Source: Ruminococcus sp. (GTDB lineage: Bacteria > Bacillota > Clostridia > Oscillospirales > Ruminococcaceae). From it: DNA of 7,587 bases. The position numbers and the translations under genes were made by a program. The stretch lies in NCBI GenBank assembly GCA_029063695.1, contig JAIDNR010000344.1, forward strand, positions 1 to 7,587, read 5' to 3'. The notes beneath the pieces were generated by a model. It did no database searches and was not told where the DNA came from. It saw only the letters and a program-made list of their open reading frames with translations. The stretch's first letter is position 1. Each line of letters opens with the position of its first letter. This document shows, piece after piece, positions 1-6,852 of this stretch.

Positions 1-327
1 GAGCATATCACTTCCGACAAGAAGATACAGTTCATCACCGGGAAAACATCTGCGAAATTCTTCCACTGTATATATAGTATAGCTCTTTCTGTCCGATTTT
101 ATTTCATAATCGCACACATCAAGCTTTTCCGAAACTTCACAGGCAAGCCGAAGCATTGCAAGTCTGTCATTCGGCGGAGCGTATTCCGCACTTGAACGGT
201 GCGGACTGATAAGCGACGGCACAAGAAATATCCTGTCAAGCCGAAGTTCATCAATCGCTGAAAGTGCAAGATGTATATGACCGTTGTGTACGGGATTGAA
301 ACTTCCGCCGTAAATTCCGATTCTCAT
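1..327 (-). CDS. nadD: Nicotinate-nucleotide adenylyltransferase NadD, N-terminal part (partial, 3' end outside window)
   Basis: The first 109 residues are visible from the ATG at 327; the frame stays open to base 1, and family members are about 190-215 residues, so a little over half is present. The enzyme joins ATP and nicotinate mononucleotide to make deamido-NAD, the step shared by de novo and salvage NAD synthesis. Nucleotidyltransferase motifs are clear: MRIGIYGGSFNPVHNGH (1-17) with the H14-x-x-H17 pair that binds ATP phosphates, the VPS..SPHR loop (36-44), ND-R-L-A-M-L (53-59), SYTIYT (82-87) and LLVGSDML (102-109) at the window edge. A moderate ribosome site (AGGTAA) lies about 9 bases before the ATG in the 16-base gap after the reductase gene. 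No separate promoter is evident, so it is probably expressed with the upstream genes. Confidence 0.96.
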   Translation of the reverse strand, partial: MRIGIYGGSFNPVHNGHIHLALSAIDELRLDRIFLVPSLISPHRSSAEYAPPNDRLAMLRLACEVSEKLDVCDYEIKSDRKSYTIYTVEEFRRCFPGDELYLLVGSDML

Positions 328-343
328 ATTTCTTTACCTATAA

Positions 344-1045
344 CTAAACTTTCCATGGTCTTTTTCTTTCAGTCCAACCCTTTGACTTCCAGTATTCACT
401 GTCAGCAGGATTCATACCGCCTTTGCGGTTAACAATGCTCATAGTATTAAACAGAACTCTTCCTTTAAAGCTGACCTTTGGCTTTATTCCTGATTGCTTT
501 ATTCTGTCTGCAATACGTGATACTTTTCTTTCCGTCTTAGCTTTAATATCAGGTTTTACTTCATTCCATGATACAGCCCTTACAGCTATTCCAAGCGAAT
601 ATATTTTCGGAACACCCCAGAACGAAAGACTATCTTTCATATCTTTATTTGCAGATTTCATTCCTGCTCCGGCAGCTGTTGAAACAACGACAGCCTGTTT
701 TGAAAACATTTTTTCTTCTGGACGGTGAACAAGCCATCTCCAGCCATAGTGGTCAAGCCATGCTTTCATTCCTCCTGTACAGTGATAAACATATACAGGA
801 GAATCAAGAATAATTACATCTGCCTCATCAATTGCCTTTGTAATAACATGAATTTTTTCATAATGAGGGCATAACTTTTCATCTTTTTCAAAGCACCGGG
901 TACAGCCACAGCAGAAATCAGAAAAATCTCTGGGCAGGAAAAATTCCATTATGTCATCTTTTATGGCAATTTTTTTTGCAAGCATTATAGAAATATGATA
1001 AGTCGAACCTTTATGATTTTGTCCGTGTACGATTGCTACTTTCAT
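344..1045 (-). CDS. Flavodoxin-fold NAD(P)H-dependent reductase with a CX2CX2CX7C motif
   Basis: The 233-residue product has a flavodoxin-like fold of the NADPH-dependent FMN reductase type. The first strand and phosphate loop are MKVAIVHGQNHKGSTYHI (1-18). A D-x-x-I-L-DSPVYVYH segment (76-88) is the second FMN-contact region, and VVVSTAAGAGMK (119-130) follows the core strand that normally contacts the flavin ring. Between them lie C45, C46, C48, C51 and C59. C45-x2-C48-x2-C51-x7-C59 resembles the compact cysteine motif of archaeal iron-sulfur flavoproteins (Isf), so a 4Fe-4S cluster is possible; C46 adds an extra cysteine. The C-terminal ~45 residues (after about 190) form a tail rich in Lys, Arg and Trp, ending RPWKV. 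Electron donor and acceptor are unknown. A ribosome site AGGAG lies 7 bases before the ATG. The gene stands between yhbY and nadD, which are more often adjacent, so it looks like an insertion into the cluster. Confidence 0.85.
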   Translation of the reverse strand: MKVAIVHGQNHKGSTYHISIMLAKKIAIKDDIMEFFLPRDFSDFCCGCTRCFEKDEKLCPHYEKIHVITKAIDEADVIILDSPVYVYHCTGGMKAWLDHYGWRWLVHRPEEKMFSKQAVVVSTAAGAGMKSANKDMKDSLSFWGVPKIYSLGIAVRAVSWNEVKPDIKAKTERKVSRIADRIKQSGIKPKVSFKGRVLFNTMSIVNRKGGMNPADSEYWKSKGWTERKRPWKV

Positions 1046-1060
1046 ATTACATCTCCTGCC

Positions 1061-1363
1061 CTATTTTGATTTCGGGATATTCTCAATTACAGGTTCTTTC
1101 GGATTACGCTTGAATAATACAAATTTGCTTCCGATAACCTGCACTACATCTGCTCCTGTCTGTTGTGCAATTGCATCAGCTGCTTCTCTTGCTGTCCAGC
1201 CTGAATTGTCAAGCACACGGAGTTTTATAAGTTCTCTTTTGCGGAGAGCTTCGCCGATTTCTCTGCACATAAGCTCTGTAACTCCACCCTTGCCAATCTG
1301 AAAGATTGTTTCATATTCCGCTGCAATACTTCTTAAATAAGCACGCTGTTTACTTGTAAGCAT
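1061..1363 (-). CDS. yhbY: YhbY/CRS1-type (CRM domain) RNA-binding protein
   Basis: This 100-residue protein is a single CRM domain. Diagnostic pieces are the start LTSKQRAYLRSIA (2-14), the GxxG RNA-contact loop GKGG (24-27) in the context IFQIGKGGVTE, the segment LRKRELIKLRVLDN (40-53) and the closing strand VIGSKFVLFKRN (76-87), equivalent to the G-x-x-x-VLYR end of E. coli YhbY. Family members bind RNA and associate with pre-50S ribosomal particles, suggesting a role in large-subunit assembly. About a dozen extra residues follow the domain, which is common. In many Firmicutes yhbY lies beside nadD, yqeK and rsfS; here it is followed by the flavin reductase gene after 15 bases and then nadD. 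The ATG at 1363 is preceded by a usable ribosome site in rdgB. Confidence in the family is high; the precise cellular role is only family knowledge. Confidence 0.95.
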   Translation of the reverse strand: MLTSKQRAYLRSIAAEYETIFQIGKGGVTELMCREIGEALRKRELIKLRVLDNSGWTAREAADAIAQQTGADVVQVIGSKFVLFKRNPKEPVIENIPKSK

Positions 1364-1366
1364 AAT

Positions 1367-1942
1367 TTATTCACCTTTCTTTTTAAGTTCGTCGTACAGT
1401 CTTTGAAGTGCATTTCCTCTGTGACTGATTTTATTCTTATCTTCCGCCGACATTTCAGCAAGCGTCTTATCACCGTAAATAAAAATTGGGTCATAACCGA
1501 AACCATTTGTACCATGTTCTTCATAATCGATTTTTCCCACGCATTTTCCTGATACGGTGAAATATCCGTCTGAATCAATGTAGGCTATTGTACATTTAAA
1601 ATATGCTCCACGCTTATCATCGGGAATATCTTTCATTTCGGAAAGAAGTTTTGTACATTCCTGTCCTTTAGGCGCATATCTTGCGGAAAATACTCCCGGT
1701 CTGCCATCAAGTGCGTCAACGCAAAGTCCGCTGTCGTCTGCAATTACAGGGCATTTTACAATCTCATATACTGCTCTTGCTTTAATCAGGGCATTTTCAG
1801 CAAAATCAATCCCGTTTTCTTCGGGGTCACAGTCTGCACCTGCTTCACGCTGGGAAATTACTTCAATTCCGAGTGGAGAAAGTATTTCTCTTGCCTCACG
1901 AAGCTTATTTTCGTTATTCGTTGCAAAAACTATATTATTCAT
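1367..1942 (-). CDS. rdgB: XTP/dITP diphosphatase (RdgB/HAM1 family)
   Basis: The product (191 residues from the chosen start) hydrolyses the non-canonical nucleotides XTP, ITP and dITP to monophosphates and pyrophosphate, keeping deaminated purines out of DNA and RNA. Family motifs are complete: the N-terminal FATNNENKLREA (residues 6-17), ENALIKARA (49-57), the metal and catalytic segment IADDSGLCVDALDGRPGVFSARYA (67-90, with D69 and D70), GTNGFGYDPIF (144-154) and the C-terminal KNKISHRGNAL (169-179). Length is normal. The frame could open at 1966, but the family usually begins just before the (V/I)xATNN strand, so MNNIVFATNN at 1942 is chosen; the ATG directly before it (1945) is nearly as good and has better ribosome-site spacing. 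The first 8 bases overlap the end of ftsY in another frame, so translation of the two is probably coupled. The yhbY start follows 3 bases after the stop. Confidence 0.96.
   Translation of the reverse strand: MNNIVFATNNENKLREAREILSPLGIEVISQREAGADCDPEENGIDFAENALIKARAVYEIVKCPVIADDSGLCVDALDGRPGVFSARYAPKGQECTKLLSEMKDIPDDKRGAYFKCTIAYIDSDGYFTVSGKCVGKIDYEEHGTNGFGYDPIFIYGDKTLAEMSAEDKNKISHRGNALQRLYDELKKKGE
1371..1379 (-). promoter_or_regulatory. Ribosome binding site of the YhbY gene within the last codons of rdgB
   Basis: The minus strand reads AAAGGTGAA followed by TAAATT and the ATG at 1363. The site is made from the K-G-E codons that end rdgB, and the rdgB TAA lies in the spacer. This arrangement favours coupled translation of the two genes. 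Confidence 0.65.
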
Positions 1943-3263
1943 CATTATCATCACCCTTTCTGCCAAACAGACGACTAAAGAAACCTTTCTTTTTCTTCTT
2001 TTTTTCTGGTTCTAATTCTTCTGCCTGCTTATTTTTATCTTCCGACTCATTTTCAGTAGTTTCTTCGGAAACTTCCTCAACTACAGGTTCAGTTTCAACA
2101 GTTTCTTCCGGAACTTCTTCAACTGTTGGTTCGATTTTAGTGATTTCTTCAGGAACTTCTTCAACTGTCTGTTCAATTTCAGCGGTTTCTTCGGGAACTT
2201 CTTCAACTGTCTGTTCAATTTCAGTGATTTCTTCGGGAACTTCTTCAACTACCGATACAGTTTCAGTAATTTCTTCAGCGATTTTCTCAATTTCAGGTTC
2301 TTCATCAGGTTCGGAAACTTTATCTTCTCTTTCAGCCAATTTAATTTTAGCTTCTTCCAAATCAAATAGTGCATCAACAAACATACGGCTGTCAAACGGC
2401 TGTAAATCATCTATTTTTTCACCCACGCCGATAAGTTTTACGGGTATACCGAGTTCATTCTTGATTGATATGACAATACCGCCCTTTGCTGTACCGTCAA
2501 GCTTTGTCAATACAATACCCGTAATCGGTGCAGTCTCGCTGAACAATTTCGCCTGACTTACCGCATTCTGTCCCGTTGTAGCATCAAGTACAAGGAGTAT
2601 TTCTCTGGAGCTTTCTCCTGCTTTACTGTCAATAATCCTGTTTATTTTTTTGAGTTCTTCCATAAGATTCTTTTTATTATGAAGTCTGCCAGCCGTATCA
2701 ATTATAACAATATCACAGTTACGTGCTTTTGCGGCTTCAAGTGAATCATAGACCACTGCACCTGGGTCACTTCCCTCAGCGTGCTTTACTATATCAACTC
2801 CTGCACGTTCAGTCCATATCTGCAACTGGTCTATCGCTGCCGCACGGAATGTATCAGCCGCTGCAACAAGCACCTTTTTTCCTTCCTGTTTGAACTGGTG
2901 ACACATCTTGCCGATTGTGGTTGTCTTGCCTGCACCGTTCACACCTATAACCATTATAACAGCAGGGGATTTTGTAAGGTCAAGACCCGTATCATCGCCC
3001 ATGATTTCGGATATTACCTCATAAATAAGCTCCATTATATCATTAGGGTCAGTAATTCCCCTTTCCTTTACTTTTCTGCGAACTCTATCACAGATTTCCA
3101 CAGACGTTTCAACGCCTATATCACTCATAATCATCTGTTCTTCGAGTTCTTCAAAAAGTTCCTCATCTATTTTGGTAAATGAATTAAAAATCTTCTGAAG
3201 TCCACCTAAAAAGCTGTCTCTTGTCTTTTTCAGACCCTCTGCAATTTTAGTAAAAAGTCCCAT
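1935..3263 (-). CDS. ftsY: Signal recognition particle receptor GTPase FtsY with unusual C-terminal acidic repeat extension
   Basis: FtsY (442 residues) is the membrane-side receptor that pairs with Ffh to deliver ribosomes making membrane proteins. The NG domain fills residues 1 to about 303: the N-domain includes IDEELFEELEEQMIMSDIGVET; G1 is GVNGAGKTT (107-115); DTFRAAA (137-143) is the insertion-box region; G3 is DTAGR (189-193); G4 is TKLD (253-256); and GVGEKIDDLQPF (279-290) closes the fold. The protein has no N-terminal acidic A domain and begins at an amphipathic helix (MGLFTKIAEGLKKTRDSF), like short Gram-positive FtsY of about 330 residues. The odd part is the next roughly 140 residues: Glu-rich 14-residue repeats (about 325-408), then six lysines (421-426) and GFFSRLFGRK (427-436). 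That tail resembles the N-terminal targeting motif of E. coli FtsY (KKRGFFSWLGFG), here at the opposite end. The ribosome site GGAGG is 5 bases before the ATG. The 3' end overlaps rdgB. Confidence 0.97.
   Translation of the reverse strand: MGLFTKIAEGLKKTRDSFLGGLQKIFNSFTKIDEELFEELEEQMIMSDIGVETSVEICDRVRRKVKERGITDPNDIMELIYEVISEIMGDDTGLDLTKSPAVIMVIGVNGAGKTTTIGKMCHQFKQEGKKVLVAAADTFRAAAIDQLQIWTERAGVDIVKHAEGSDPGAVVYDSLEAAKARNCDIVIIDTAGRLHNKKNLMEELKKINRIIDSKAGESSREILLVLDATTGQNAVSQAKLFSETAPITGIVLTKLDGTAKGGIVISIKNELGIPVKLIGVGEKIDDLQPFDSRMFVDALFDLEEAKIKLAEREDKVSEPDEEPEIEKIAEEITETVSVVEEVPEEITEIEQTVEEVPEETAEIEQTVEEVPEEITKIEPTVEEVPEETVETEPVVEEVSEETTENESEDKNKQAEELEPEKKKKKKGFFSRLFGRKGDDNDE
1951..1960 (-). 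promoter_or_regulatory. Ribosome binding site of rdgB inside the end of ftsY
   Basis: The minus strand reads GAAAGGGTGA, a good match to the AAGGAGGTGA anti-16S complement with one change. It lies within the ftsY codons for R435-K436-G437-D438. The ATG at 1945 is 8 bases after AGGG and the ATG at 1942 is 11 bases after. The site supports a start well downstream of the longest possible frame (1966), whose first codon lies upstream of this site. Confidence 0.7.
1956..2003 (-). other. Candidate C-terminal membrane-targeting motif of FtsY (six Lys, then GFFSRLFGRK)
   Basis: FtsY residues 421-436 are six lysines followed by GFFSRLFGRK, just before the acidic end GDDNDE. The segment alternates bulky hydrophobic (F, F, L, F) and basic (R, R, K) residues next to a basic patch, as expected for a lipid-binding amphipathic helix. 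The E. coli FtsY N terminus has a very similar basic/GFFS sequence that binds anionic phospholipids (established knowledge). Function at the C terminus here is inference. Confidence 0.6.
1998..2004 (-). other. Candidate -1 slippery heptamer A AAA AAG within the ftsY lysine run
   Basis: The ftsY codons for E420-K421-K422 read GAA AAA AAG, placing the heptamer A AAA AAG in the phase used by the dnaX frameshift site. A -1 slip would add seven residues (EEKERFL) and then stop at TAG, 1975-1977, removing the GFFSRLFGRK tail. No clear stem-loop follows and no strong Shine-Dalgarno stimulator was found upstream, and lysine runs make this heptamer often by chance, so a functional site is unproven. 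Confidence 0.25.
2040..2291 (-). repeat. In-frame 42-bp tandem repeats coding 14-residue acidic units in FtsY
   Basis: Five consecutive 14-residue units occupy FtsY residues 339-408 (bases 2040-2249). They follow the pattern VEEVPEE(I/T)xExExT: the units begin VEEVPEEITEIEQT, VEEVPEETAEIEQT, VEEVPEEITKIEPT, VEEVPEETVETEPV and VEEVSEETTENESE. A more decayed unit (IEKIAEEITETVSV, residues 325-338) precedes them. At DNA level the period is 42 bases. The copies at 2152-2193 and 2194-2235 differ at only 2 of 42 bases by my hand alignment, while the outer copies are more diverged. This suggests growth by recent duplication in the middle of the array, so copy number may vary between strains. The product would be a strongly negative, probably disordered linker. 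Confidence 0.92.
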
Positions 3264-3275
3264 AAATTCCTCCGT

Positions 3276-6200
3276 TTACTGTATATCAGCTATATCTTCC
3301 TGAAAGTCAACCTGTTCCATTTTGAGCAGTTTTGAAATACCGTCCTCCTGCATTGTAACTCCATAAAGAACATTTGATTCTTCCATTGCACTTCTTCTGT
3401 GAGTTACAAGCACGAACTGTGTTGTATCCGTAAATTTTTTAAGATACTGTGCATACTTTCTTACATTTACTTCATCAAGTGCGGCATCAATTTCATCAAG
3501 AATACAGAATGGTGCAGGACGAAGTTTCAGGATTGCAAAATATATTGCAATAGCTACAAATGCCTGTTCGCCGCCGGAAAGTGAGATAAGATTCTTTATA
3601 ACCTTGCCAGGCGGTGCAACACTTATTTCAATTCCCGATTCAAGAACGTTTTCAGGCTCAGTCAGGATAAGTTCTGCCTTGCCTCCACCAAAAAGTTCGG
3701 TAAAAATCGACTTGAAATTAGAGTTTATAATCTGAAAGTTCTCTGAAAAAATTCTCTTCATCTCATTCATAAGATTGTCAATTATTTTTTCAAGTTCAGC
3801 CTTTGATTTTTGAACATCGTTAAGCTGATTTGACATAAATTCATATCGTTCCGAAACTTCTCTGTATTCATCAACAGCATTGACATTTACACTTCCCAAT
3901 GCACGGATTTTGTTTTTTATCGCCGACAGTTCGGATTGTACTGATATAATATCATCGATTTTTTCGGCAGTTTTCAATGCTTCCGAGTAAGTAAGTTCAT
4001 ATAAGTCAAACATCTGCTGTATAATGACATCATAATCACGTACAGCAGATTCACGGCGTTCTTCAAGACGTGTAATCTCTCCCGAAGACTTTTCTTTGGC
4101 ATCATTCAACTGCTTCATGCCTTTCTGAATCTCATTTACAAGACGGTTCTGCTCGGTGTGTATATTCTGACAACGTTGAATATCCGCCATATATATTCCC
4201 GAATTATTCTTCATTCCGTCAAGCTCGGATTTAAGACGTGCAATATCAGCCTGTTTCTGTAAAATTATCTGATTCTGCCTTGTAATTTCTTCTTCAAAAT
4301 ATTTATTTCCACCGCTGAGTATCTCAAGTTCCGATTCTATACGACTTATTTCAGTTTCCTGTGACTGAATATCCTTTGAAATTTCAGCATTACGTACTTT
4401 CAGAAGCGATATTTTCTGTGAAAGCTCTGCACGTTCAATCCGGAGATTCTCACGATTTTTCTGATATTCCACAAGATATTTTTCAAGTTCATCAATCTGC
4501 ATTCCGACTTCAGTAACAGACTTCTTTGCATCACATTCGACCTGTTTTGCCGATAATATTTTTTCTTTCGATTCAGCAATCTGTCTGCCTGAATTTTCTG
4601 TCTGTGCAGTAAGCTGAGCCACAAGCGAATGCAGACTTGAAAGCTCCGCATTAAGACGTACTTCTGCCGATTCAAGTTCCCTTAGTTCAGATTTTGCAGA
4701 CTCTGTATCATATCTGAATTTTTCAGATTCTGCACGGAATTTCTCCATTTCTGCACTAAGTTTATTCTGCTGTGAAGCAAGCCGCCTTATTTCTGCTTCA
4801 AGTGTTTCAATCTCATTTTTTCGGGTAATTATTCCGCCTGATTTCTGTACCGAACCGCCTGTAAATGAACCGCCTGCATTGATAACCTGTCCGTCAAGTG
4901 TTACAATCCTGAATTTATAACCATATTTCTTTGCAATCAGTGTTGCAGAATCAATATCTTCCGCTATAACGATACGTCCGAGAAGTGATTTTATAATACT
5001 ACTGAATTTTTCGTCGCATACTGCAATTTTATCTGCCATCGCAACAAATCCGTCACATAATTCAACGCCCTGTTCACGAAATTCACTGCCCTTTACTGAC
5101 GTTATCGGCAAAAATGTTGCACGTCCGCCTTTCTGCTCTTTCAGAAAACGTATACAGCGTTTTGCAGTATCTTCATTTTCAACAATAATATTCTGCATAG
5201 CTCCGCCGAGTGCGGTTTCAACAGCCGTGACATACTGCTTTTCAACGTTGATATTCTGTGCTACAGTACCGAAAATTCCACTGATTCTGCCTTGTCCAGA
5301 TGCTTTGAGAATCTGCTTTACACTTCCTGCAAATCCTTCCATATTATTTTCAAGGTCACTGAGAATTTTCTGTCTCTGCTGATTGTTTTTAAGTTCATAC
5401 AGATTTTTTTCAAGTTCATCTTTTGCATGGTTAAAACTCTCTTTTCGTGATTTATACAGTTTTTCAAGTCCTGCAATCTTATTGTTAAGAGATAACTTTT
5501 CTGCATTGTCCTTTTCAATCTGTGACTGATTTTCTGCAATTCTGTTATTATATTCAGCTATTGACTTTTCTATATTGGTACTTCCAGAAAGTATTTCTTG
5601 AAGACGCTTTTCTTCATTTTCAATAGTCTGCCTTGCCGATTCAGCACTGAATTTCAGTTCACTCTGTCTTATACGCAGGCTGTTTATCTCACTGTTAGCA
5701 TTATCAAAAAGTTCACCAAGCTGTGCATTTTTTTCTTCTGCATTTTCAAGCACTGTTGTTACAGTATTAATCTCAGCTTCAAGCTGTTTTTTCTGCTCCT
5801 GAAATGACAGTATTTTCTTCTCAATATCCTTGATTTTACGCTGATAACTGTGCTTGTTTTCCTCAGCTTTTAGAATACTTTGCTCCGCATTTTTTACAGC
5901 GTCTTTACAGTGACTTATATCATTTTCGTAAACAGCAATATCAGACTTTTTCTGTGATGCCTCCTGCTCCTCCGCAATCATCTTGCGACGGAGTTCATCG
6001 GATTTCATACTGCATTCCTGCATTTTTCTGTAACAGCCCTGCAATTTTTCTTCTTCATGCTGAATATCATTTTCCGCATTCTCATATTCATTTTTTGCAA
6101 TCAGAATTTCAGAATCAAGTTTATCTGTTTTACTCTTTAACTCATTGAGTTGGTGAACCCATACGGAAATTTCAAGTTTTTTGCGTTCCTGAGAAAGACT

Positions 6201-6848
6201 GATGAATTTCTGTGCCTTTTCAGCCTGAATTTTCAATGGTTCAATACGGCTTTCAAGTTCCGAAATAATATCATTAAGACGCACAAGATTATCTTCCGCC
6301 GCTGAAAGCCTGCGTTCAGCCTCGGCTTTTTTGTAACGGAACTTTGATATTCCTGCAGCTTCCTCGAAAATATCACGTCTTTCACTGCTTTTAGCTCCGA
6401 CAATTTCTGCAATACGTCCCTGTCCGATAATCGAATAACCGTCACGTCCAAGACCTGTATCCATAAAAAGTTCATTTATATCTTTAAGTCTGCACGATTT
6501 ACCGTTTACAGAATACTCACTGTCACCGTTTCTGTAAAGTTTTCGGGTTATGGATATTTCATCGCCCATATCGGCAAGTCTGCCGTCGGAATTGTCGATG
6601 TTAAGAGTTACAGCGGCAAATCCCATAGGCTTTCTTGCAACAGTACCGGAAAAAATAACGTCCTCCATTTTATTGCCACGCAGAGTTTTTGTGGACTGTT
6701 CACCAAGTACCCAGCGAACAGCGTCGCCGATATTACTTTTTCCGCTGCCGTTCGGACCGACTACAGCCGTAAGTCCTTTATCAAAAGTAAGACTTATCCT
6801 GTCGGGAAACGACTTGAAACCCTGTATTTCCAATGATTTAAGGTACAC
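3276..6848 (-). CDS. smc: Chromosome segregation ATPase Smc
   Basis: This is a full-length Smc of 1190 residues, normal for the family, with all landmarks in order. The N-terminal head carries Walker A GPNGSGKS at residues 31-38 and the Q-loop (SIIGQGRI, Q143). A first coiled-coil arm spans about 170-500. The hinge runs from about 503 to 672 and contains GFAGSVKQIL, TALGGAMQNIIVE and a glycine-rich end (NAGGSFTGGSV). The return coiled coil spans about 673-1030. The C-terminal head has the ABC signature LSGGEQAF (about 1090-1097), Walker B FCILDEID (1114-1121), the D-loop AALDE and the H-loop histidine H1150. In the family, Smc dimers work with ScpA and ScpB as a loop-extruding condensin that individualises sister chromosomes; scpA and scpB are not in this window. 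Translation starts at GTG, 4 bases after the upstream stop, and ftsY follows after 12 bases, which implies one operon. The signature has Gln where many Smc proteins have Arg (GGER); I regard this as a lineage variant. Confidence 0.98.
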   Translation of the reverse strand: MYLKSLEIQGFKSFPDRISLTFDKGLTAVVGPNGSGKSNIGDAVRWVLGEQSTKTLRGNKMEDVIFSGTVARKPMGFAAVTLNIDNSDGRLADMGDEISITRKLYRNGDSEYSVNGKSCRLKDINELFMDTGLGRDGYSIIGQGRIAEIVGAKSSERRDIFEEAAGISKFRYKKAEAERRLSAAEDNLVRLNDIISELESRIEPLKIQAEKAQKFISLSQERKKLEISVWVHQLNELKSKTDKLDSEILIAKNEYENAENDIQHEEEKLQGCYRKMQECSMKSDELRRKMIAEEQEASQKKSDIAVYENDISHCKDAVKNAEQSILKAEENKHSYQRKIKDIEKKILSFQEQKKQLEAEINTVTTVLENAEEKNAQLGELFDNANSEINSLRIRQSELKFSAESARQTIENEEKRLQEILSGSTNIEKSIAEYNNRIAENQSQIEKDNAEKLSLNNKIAGLEKLYKSRKESFNHAKDELEKNLYELKNNQQRQKILSDLENNMEGFAGSVKQILKASGQGRISGIFGTVAQNINVEKQYVTAVETALGGAMQNIIVENEDTAKRCIRFLKEQKGGRATFLPITSVKGSEFREQGVELCDGFVAMADKIAVCDEKFSSIIKSLLGRIVIAEDIDSATLIAKKYGYKFRIVTLDGQVINAGGSFTGGSVQKSGGIITRKNEIETLEAEIRRLASQQNKLSAEMEKFRAESEKFRYDTESAKSELRELESAEVRLNAELSSLHSLVAQLTAQTENSGRQIAESKEKILSAKQVECDAKKSVTEVGMQIDELEKYLVEYQKNRENLRIERAELSQKISLLKVRNAEISKDIQSQETEISRIESELEILSGGNKYFEEEITRQNQIILQKQADIARLKSELDGMKNNSGIYMADIQRCQNIHTEQNRLVNEIQKGMKQLNDAKEKSSGEITRLEERRESAVRDYDVIIQQMFDLYELTYSEALKTAEKIDDIISVQSELSAIKNKIRALGSVNVNAVDEYREVSERYEFMSNQLNDVQKSKAELEKIIDNLMNEMKRIFSENFQIINSNFKSIFTELFGGGKAELILTEPENVLESGIEISVAPPGKVIKNLISLSGGEQAFVAIAIYFAILKLRPAPFCILDEIDAALDEVNVRKYAQYLKKFTDTTQFVLVTHRRSAMEESNVLYGVTMQEDGISKLLKMEQVDFQEDIADIQ

Positions 6849-6852
6849 AAAT

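Noticed and set aside
1046..1060. The gaps between genes (328-343, 1046-1060, 1364-1366, 3264-3275, 6849-6852) as sites for promoters, terminators or small RNAs.
   Set aside because: All are 16 bases or shorter and hold only ribosome sites and spacer; no hairpin plus T-run or promoter pair fits.
1943..1966. The longer rdgB start at 1966, adding MAERVMIM.
   Set aside because: It starts before the best ribosome site and adds residues not seen before the conserved (V/I)xATNN strand of the family, and it would lengthen the overlap with ftsY. The ATG at 1945 remains possible.
1873..2556. A 227-residue plus-strand frame rich in Ser and Thr with repeats (SSGTSSTV...), like a surface protein stalk.
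   Set aside because: It is the exact antisense of the ftsY repeat array and parts of rdgB and ftsY. The repeated look comes from the complementary 42-base units, and no ribosome site or domain supports it.
3546..3582. The Smc signature LSGGEQ in place of the common LSGGER as a possible defect.
   Set aside because: Walker A, Walker B, Q-loop, D-loop and H-loop are intact, and I recall Gln at this place in other clostridial Smc proteins, so it looks like a lineage variant and not a loss of activity.
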